This document shows positions 6,099-9,517 of a stretch of DNA of 9,517 nt, piece after piece (the first letter of the stretch is position 1; every line of letters starts with the position of its first letter). The DNA is taken from positions 1 to 9,517 of the forward strand of contig NZ_JAIVFR010000185.1 of the NCBI RefSeq assembly GCF_020829685.1, given 5' to 3'. Position numbers and translations under genes: made by a program. The notes beneath the pieces were generated by a model. The model saw nothing but the letters and a program-made list of their open reading frames with translations. It was not told the DNA's origin and ran no database searches. The stretch comes from Nostoc sp. CHAB 5715. GTDB lineage: Bacteria; Cyanobacteriota; Cyanobacteriia; Cyanobacteriales; Nostocaceae.

Positions 6099-6874
6099 TC
6101 CAACATTTCTGGATCAATTCCTAAAGCATTGAGTTGTTCAACAGAGAGAGTACGCAACTTCTCTGTAATTAAAAGCCGCTTCTGTCGTTCAGTTTCAGCC
6201 CTTTGTCGCTCAACTTCTGCCCGTTCCTCACCCGTTAACAGTAAATTTCCTTGTGCATCCCACCAGCGTAACCAAGGTAACTCTGCATTCTGATAAAATC
6301 CCTGCCAGATTCCCAATTCTACCCTTAAAGGAGCAATTGGGTAATGTCCCCGTTCATTGGGTTGCATCAGTTGATAAGTATTATCGATTAGGTGATACAC
6401 CTCAATCTGGGCTTTTGCTACTTCATAAATCCCATAATAAGGGACTCGAATCGCCTGCTCATAAACCCAATATTTACCAACATTTCCACCTTCACCTTGA
6501 GATGGTGGTGTATTATCTCGTTCTTGGGAACCATCTCCAGAGACAAATTCCAGCGCAATCAACGGCGCGATGTACTCTTTCCATAGCACATAAGAACGCC
6601 GCATTTTACCATTCAGAGTTGGTGGTACATTGGGTACATAAAACCAATCGGGTGCTTCAGCGCCTTTTTCAGGAGGATCTGTCAATCGCCAGTAAATACC
6701 AGAATCTTGTCCAATACAATATTGACCGTCAGGATGGCGTTGTTCTAGAACTGGTTTAATTGAATCTGTAATTAAGATACTTTGCGGATGCTCCTGAAGA
6801 TTCTTCACAAATGTACCATCTGAGTCTGGTAACTCGGTGTGATCGGGTAAAGTTAATGCCGATAGGGAAGTCAC
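6095..6874 (-). CDS. Uma2-family (DUF820) protein with C-terminal coiled coil
   Basis: This is a second, longer Uma2-type protein of about 259 residues from a GTG at 6874. Numbered from that start it has TLPDHTELPDSDGTFVKN (7-24), HPDGQYCIGQDSGIYWRLTD (47-66), the PD motif EAPDWFYVPNVPP (73-85) and the acidic strand PLIALEFVSGDGS (104-116, Glu109). After these come YWVYEQAIRVPYYGIYEV and LPWLRWWDAQGNLLLTGEE. A charged heptad-like tail (ERAEVERQRAETERQKR) leads to the common ending LRTLSVEQLNALGIDPEMLD. The GTG has GGAG nine bases upstream. A TTG at 6895 would add seven residues, but they come from repeat DNA. It is not a close copy of the neighbouring Uma2 gene, so this is not a simple tandem duplication. 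Substrate and partner are unknown. Confidence 0.9.
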   Translation of the reverse strand: MTSLSALTLPDHTELPDSDGTFVKNLQEHPQSILITDSIKPVLEQRHPDGQYCIGQDSGIYWRLTDPPEKGAEAPDWFYVPNVPPTLNGKMRRSYVLWKEYIAPLIALEFVSGDGSQERDNTPPSQGEGGNVGKYWVYEQAIRVPYYGIYEVAKAQIEVYHLIDNTYQLMQPNERGHYPIAPLRVELGIWQGFYQNAELPWLRWWDAQGNLLLTGEERAEVERQRAETERQKRLLITEKLRTLSVEQLNALGIDPEMLD

Positions 6875-6889
6875 GTCGCTTCGCTCCGA

Positions 6890-6917
6890 ATTCAAAATTC
6901 AAAATTCAAAATTCAAA
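6890..6917. repeat. Four-copy ATTCAAA heptamer array (STRR)
   Basis: Four exact consecutive ATTCAAA units lie between the TPR gene and the second Uma2 gene. Tandem heptamers of this kind are the STRR repeats of heterocystous cyanobacteria. The array overlaps the alternative TTG start of the Uma2 gene and fills much of its leader. Confidence 0.7.
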
Positions 6918-6918
6918 A

Positions 6919-6942
6919 CTTGTACTGAGCTTGTCGAAGTAT
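6919..6942. repeat. Short dispersed palindromic repeat
   Basis: CTTGTACTGAGCTTGTCGAA and the next four bases match a family of small imperfect palindromes common in Nostocales intergenic DNA. It directly abuts the heptamer array, so the 88-bp gap between the TPR and Uma2 genes is almost wholly repeat DNA. Recognition only; no second copy here. Confidence 0.35.
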
Positions 6943-6962
6943 TCAAACATTTTTAATATTGC

Positions 6963-8192
6963 CTACAAATTTGCTTTCGAGACTTTTTCAATTTGTCCAG
7001 TAAAGTATGCTTCCTCATATTTGAGTTGTTGCGCTAATTCTAACCCTTTTTGAAAAGCTGTTAGTGCTTGAGGAAACTCTTTGCGTTCTAGATACAATTG
7101 CCCAATTTGGTCATAAGCTTGCATCAGCCCGTAAAAGTTGGCGGCTTGCGCCTCTGTCTCCACAAGAATTTGGCTAGCCTGCAAAGCCTCGTCTGTTTGT
7201 CCTTGAGAACGGTACAGCGCAATTAACTTCTGCAAAGCTTCACCAGAACGAACGTATTCCTTTAATTGCCAAGCAGTGGTATAAGCTTCTTGATAATTTT
7301 TAAAAGCTTCTAGCAGTAAGTTAGGATCTTTCTTTGCTAGAGATTCGTAATTTGAAGCGATCGCTAGTTTTAATTCTGGTATTTCAGTAAGATTATTTTC
7401 ACTAATGTAAATTTCTGCTAATTTATTAAGTACATTCAATGACTGCTGCGGTTGGTTTGTCTGGTCGTAAATTTCAGCCAGCTGTTGCAGATATGTTACC
7501 TCGTTTACACGTTCGCCAAGGGATGTAGCTAAACTCAACAATTCCTCATAAATTGGCGCAGCTTTGAGATAATCAAACCAACTCAAATGTACCTCTCCAA
7601 TTGTCTTGAGGGTTTCTATAAGTGCTGTTGTATTTTTTTGCTCTCGCACCACTAGCAAAACTTGATCGTAAGCTTCCACAGCTAGTTTAGGCGATCGCAC
7701 ATTTTGGTAAGCTTGACCTAGCGATCGCCACAATTCGAGATCAATTGGGGCAGTTGTTTTCTGAGATTGTGCCTGCTTTTGAATTGCTTGCAATCGCTGC
7801 ATAATATATTGTACTTCTTGCCCATCATTTTGCTTCCAAGCGATCGCCCCGACTCGTGATAGTGCTTGCACCTCTGCTAATGAACCTAAAAATCGCCGCA
7901 AGCGAAGTTCCCGGTTCCAAATTTCAAACGCCTCCACCTGATCTCCTGCTTGCAGTTTCGTTGCTGCTTCTTGGTTTAAAGCATCCAGCGCTGGTTCTAA
8001 CTTTTGCTGTTCTTGGAGAGTTAATGGCTGTTTGTCCTTGGGCGAACGTGGTAGCAGTGGATCGGGTGTGGTAATTTCTAGGGGATTAGGCGGAAATTTA
8101 TCCGGTAGTTTGGGCTTTTTAGTCTGTGCCAGCGTCAAGGAATTGCTAAAGAATATAGCCGCAGTAACAATCACAATTAAGCGCCTGAGCAT
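6963..8192 (-). CDS. Secreted tetratricopeptide repeat (TPR) protein
   Basis: This 409-residue protein begins with a signal peptide (LIVIVTAAIFFSNSLTLA, 5-22, likely cut before QTKK), so it should act in the periplasm or be exported. A Pro-rich segment (26-58) follows, with ITTPDPLLPR. The rest is helical repeats: AYQNVRSPKLAVEAYDQVLL (161-180), IGEVHLSWFDYLKAAPIYEE (198-217), LAEIYDQTNQPQQSLNVLNK (238-257) and, near the end, IGQLYLERKEFPQALTAFQK. These show the small/large residue spacing of TPR helix pairs. TPRs bind other proteins; the partner is unknown. No catalytic residues are evident. The ATG at 8192 has AAGG about eleven bases upstream. Its upstream DNA is the repeat-rich region; downstream lies the second Uma2 gene on the same strand. 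Confidence 0.85.
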   Translation of the reverse strand: MLRRLIVIVTAAIFFSNSLTLAQTKKPKLPDKFPPNPLEITTPDPLLPRSPKDKQPLTLQEQQKLEPALDALNQEAATKLQAGDQVEAFEIWNRELRLRRFLGSLAEVQALSRVGAIAWKQNDGQEVQYIMQRLQAIQKQAQSQKTTAPIDLELWRSLGQAYQNVRSPKLAVEAYDQVLLVVREQKNTTALIETLKTIGEVHLSWFDYLKAAPIYEELLSLATSLGERVNEVTYLQQLAEIYDQTNQPQQSLNVLNKLAEIYISENNLTEIPELKLAIASNYESLAKKDPNLLLEAFKNYQEAYTTAWQLKEYVRSGEALQKLIALYRSQGQTDEALQASQILVETEAQAANFYGLMQAYDQIGQLYLERKEFPQALTAFQKGLELAQQLKYEEAYFTGQIEKVSKANL

Positions 8193-8264
8193 GGGTACTT
8201 TACCTTGCCTTGAGTTAGTTGCATGAGTTAATTATCCCCATGCCCTATTATTTTTACAAAAAAA

Positions 8265-8439
8265 GGGAGTGGGGAGTAGGGAGTGGGGAGTAGGGTGAAA
8301 AAAGGAAAAACTTCAGTTGTGGGTTTAAAGCCCACTAAAAAACAAATATTTATGCCTCCTTCTTCGAGGCATAAAGTGTCCTTATTTCAATCCCACTACT
8401 CGTTTGGGTGGGTTCCCTACTCCCTACTCCCTACTCCCT
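8265..8439. repeat. Inverted arrays of a GGGAGTR heptamer flanking hairpins
   Basis: The left arm (8265-8295) is GGGAGTG-GGGAGTA repeated twice plus GGG. The right arm (8415-8439) is three CCCTACT units plus CCCT, the reverse complement. Folded back they form a stem of about 25 bp with some G-U pairs, enclosing 119 bases that contain three further hairpins. The heptamer period matches the STRR class. It may be two independent arrays, a non-autonomous element, or a structured RNA. Confidence 0.6.
8319..8412. other. Three-hairpin segment, possibly a small IS200/IS605-type relic
   Basis: GTGGGTTTAAAGCCCAC (8319-8335) and CCCAC...GTGGG (8392-8396/8408-8412) are hairpins near the two edges. Between them is a perfect 10-bp stem, TTTATGCCTC (8349-8358) with GAGGCATAAA (8366-8375), around a 7-base loop. 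Hairpins at both ends of a short non-coding block recall palindrome-associated derivatives of IS200/IS605 elements. No transposase or TnpB trace is present, so that identity is speculative; a structured RNA is the main alternative. Confidence 0.35.
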
Positions 8440-8875
8440 CTGAACTTATTCCAGCAATTCTGAAGCATCACTGACTGAAGAAAGCAGGAAAGACAGGGTT
8501 CATTGGTTTTCTTCTCCCCTACATTGCTTTATGTCTCTATCTAGTGTATATATTTAATAAGTCAAGTTAATATCAAGCTAATAAAATCAAAGTTTTTAAG
8601 TGTAATTGCTGAGGTGATGTAGCACATTGACATAATTTATGCAAGCGAAAATTTTTGAATATGGTTAGGGAAATATACTGAATCATTTAACAAAATTTAT
8701 TATTTGCCTTCCTATGAGTCAGAAAATATACCCTCACAATAATTAACTAATATAGATATCCTTTATTAAAGCTAGTTTGCTCTAGAAGTTAAGAAACTTG
8801 GTATCAGTTAGCACGACTATGACGATTAGTATCGTAAAAAACTTTTGGCATTGCTGATTTCAAGTATGAATTCAA
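8440..8875. other. AT-rich region with no recognised gene
   Basis: I see no reading frame worth calling, no tRNA or rRNA, and no clear promoter. There is a small inverted repeat ACGAT-TAGT-ATCGT near 8822-8835, and the stretch GGCATTGCTGATTTCAAGTA (8848-8867) has the look of dispersed repeat DNA, but neither is strong enough for a separate call. Confidence 0.4.
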
Positions 8876-8910
8876 ATATAAAGACGCGATGTTATATCGC
8901 GTCTTTATAT
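8876..8910. terminator. Perfect 15-bp hairpin, terminator or dispersed palindrome
   Basis: Bases 8876-8890 and 8896-8910 are exact reverse complements around the loop GTTAT; the core is AAGACGCGAT/ATCGCGTCTT. AGACGCGAT-type palindromes are common dispersed repeats in Nostocales. On the minus strand the hairpin starts 11 bases after the stop of the small frame at 8922-9026, a good place for a terminator, though no long T run follows. Confidence 0.5.
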
Positions 8911-8921
8911 GGGTTTTGATA

Positions 8922-9026
8922 TTAAACAAAATCATTTTCATACTTCTTATTCAGCAAGCCAATTTCTTCATGGGTGTTGTTTGGTGGAACAAAAATATAG
9001 CCGCTTGGACTGGGGCTGCTACTCAC
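8922..9026 (-). CDS. Possible 34-residue small protein
   Basis: From a GTG at 9026 the minus strand reads MSSSPSPS then GYIFVPPNNTHEEIGLLNKK then YENDFV and TAA (8922-8924). AAGGAG lies four bases before the GTG, slightly close but usable, and a perfect hairpin lies just beyond the stop. The composition (aromatic, acidic, few rare residues) looks protein-like rather than random. The frame is closed by TAG upstream of the GTG. I do not recognise the family. It could instead be the 3' end of a lost gene whose upstream part was replaced by repeat DNA near 9037-9090. No signal peptide or membrane segment is seen. Confidence 0.35.
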   Translation of the reverse strand: MSSSPSPSGYIFVPPNNTHEEIGLLNKKYENDFV

Positions 9027-9195
9027 CCTTCTCCTTAAGAGCGGGACGCTACGGGTGAGGCTCTAACGTCGCTAACGCTGCGATCGCGGCGGTAATATCT
9101 TGCAGAAAAGACAGCCAGTAGAGAGCAACTTTTACCCGTCTAAAGAGCTGGCTCACCGTTTTTACCAAGTTTAGTCAGCAGCTACTTTTTTAAAT
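9027..9195. other. Repeat-like leader upstream of the sensor gene
   Basis: Bases 9037-9090 are GC-rich and repeat-like (GCTAACGCTGCGATCGCGGC, including a HIP1 octamer at 9080-9087), similar in flavour to the block inside DUF4335. The rest is AT-richer leader for the gene at 9209. I cannot place a convincing promoter. Confidence 0.35.
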
Positions 9196-9202
9196 AGGAA
9201 GG
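9196..9202 (+). promoter_or_regulatory. Ribosome-binding site of the CHASE3 sensor gene
   Basis: AGGAAGG ends six bases before the ATG at 9209 and decides this start. Confidence 0.6.
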
Positions 9203-9208
9203 TAAAAA

Positions 9209-9517
9209 ATGGAATGGGCTATTTACAAAAAGAATACGGGCAGTTTTGTAATAGCAGTCGCAATTATGACTGGTGTTGGCGTAGTCTCGTATCTTAGTTT
9301 GCTTCAGTATAGAGAAAACGCTCAATGGGTAACACATACACGCGAGGTGCTGGAAAAGACTAAAGAAGTAATGTCACAGATCAAAGATGCAGAGACTGGA
9401 CAACGGGGCTATCTTCTCACGGGCAAAGAACGGTATCTAGAACCCTATCGCACTGCAACTAGCGAGATTACTCAGAAACTTAAAGCTCTGCGCCAATTGA
9501 CTGCGGATAACCCCAAT
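9209..9517 (+). CDS. CHASE3-domain sensor, probably a histidine kinase (5' part only)
   Basis: The first 103 codons are in the window and the frame is open at the right edge. After a short cytoplasmic start (MEWAIYKKNTG), residues 11-34 form a membrane anchor (SFVIAVAIMTGVGVVSYLSL). An extracytoplasmic CHASE3 domain follows, with its signature KDAETGQRGYLLTGKERYL (59-77) and LEPYRTA. CHASE3 domains sense unknown extracellular cues and in cyanobacteria usually sit ahead of HAMP, PAS/GAF and histidine-kinase modules; methyl-accepting or diguanylate-cyclase outputs are less likely alternatives. The output domain lies outside the window. The start is supported by AGGAAGG six bases upstream. Confidence 0.88.
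   Translation, partial: MEWAIYKKNTGSFVIAVAIMTGVGVVSYLSLLQYRENAQWVTHTREVLEKTKEVMSQIKDAETGQRGYLLTGKERYLEPYRTATSEITQKLKALRQLTADNPN

Noticed and set aside
6253..6759. 168-codon plus-strand frame opposite the second Uma2 gene
   Set aside because: Antisense shadow; the minus strand carries full Uma2 motifs and the plus translation is low in recognisable structure.
8265..8295. Direct repeats as a CRISPR array
   Set aside because: The unit is 7 bp in perfect tandem without spacers, i.e. an STRR and not CRISPR.
8376..8395. CRISPR-repeat-like CTTATTTCAATCCCAC
   Set aside because: TTTCAATCCC resembles the end of some cyanobacterial CRISPR repeats, but there is a single copy, no spacer array and no cas gene.
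8848..8867. GGCATTGCTGATTTCAAGTA as an insertion-sequence end
   Set aside because: It looks like dispersed Nostocales repeat DNA, but no matching second end or transposase is in the window.
8440..9208. tRNA or other classical RNA gene in the gene-poor kilobase
   Set aside because: No T-loop GTTCRA core with matching acceptor stem was found on either strand by eye.

Overview
The window looks like chromosome from a filamentous, probably heterocystous (Nostocales-type) cyanobacterium. I see eleven copies of the HIP1 octamer GCGATCGC, heptanucleotide tandem repeats of the STRR kind, short GC-rich dispersed repeats inside genes, two Uma2-family genes, and the cyanobacterium-specific DUF3038/DUF4335 pair. 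The assignment rests on these signatures, not on a database match.

Layout. Positions 1-296 are non-coding, with a MITE-like inverted-repeat element (52-140) and a hairpin terminator (241-267); a minus-strand gene may begin at base 27 and run off the left edge. Minus-strand genes 2792-2187 (DUF3038) and 1931-297 (DUF4335, one membrane anchor) form the conserved pair of unknown function. Positions 3122-5459, all plus strand, look like a gene graveyard around one intact regulator: the C-terminal third of a GT39/PMT-type membrane glycosyltransferase, then an intact MarR repressor with a good promoter and operator-like palindrome, then fragments of what was probably its efflux regulon. These are about 17 codons of an HlyD/EmrA tail, the middle of a DHA3/MFS_3 transporter, and an EmrB (DHA2) gene lacking two large internal blocks. 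Two Uma2 genes follow (5508-6098 plus, 6874-6095 minus) and converge so tightly that their stop codons overlap. Next is a secreted TPR protein (8192-6963, minus).

Positions 8193-9208 hold about 1 kb with few or no genes: inverted arrays of a GGGAGTR heptamer enclosing several hairpins (8265-8439), a perfect 15-bp hairpin (8876-8910), and a possible 34-codon minus-strand gene that would end into that hairpin. From 9209 a CHASE3-domain sensor protein, probably a histidine kinase, begins and runs off the right edge.

The common theme is remodelling by small repeats and deletions. Repeats supply an internal peptide of DUF4335, a C-terminal peptide of the first Uma2 protein, the start region of the second Uma2 gene and the stop codon of DUF3038. 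I do not see a clear new defence or biosynthetic system. The most unusual items are the collapsed efflux operon with its still-readable mini-EmrB, the inverted heptamer/hairpin element, and the possible small gene near 8922-9026.
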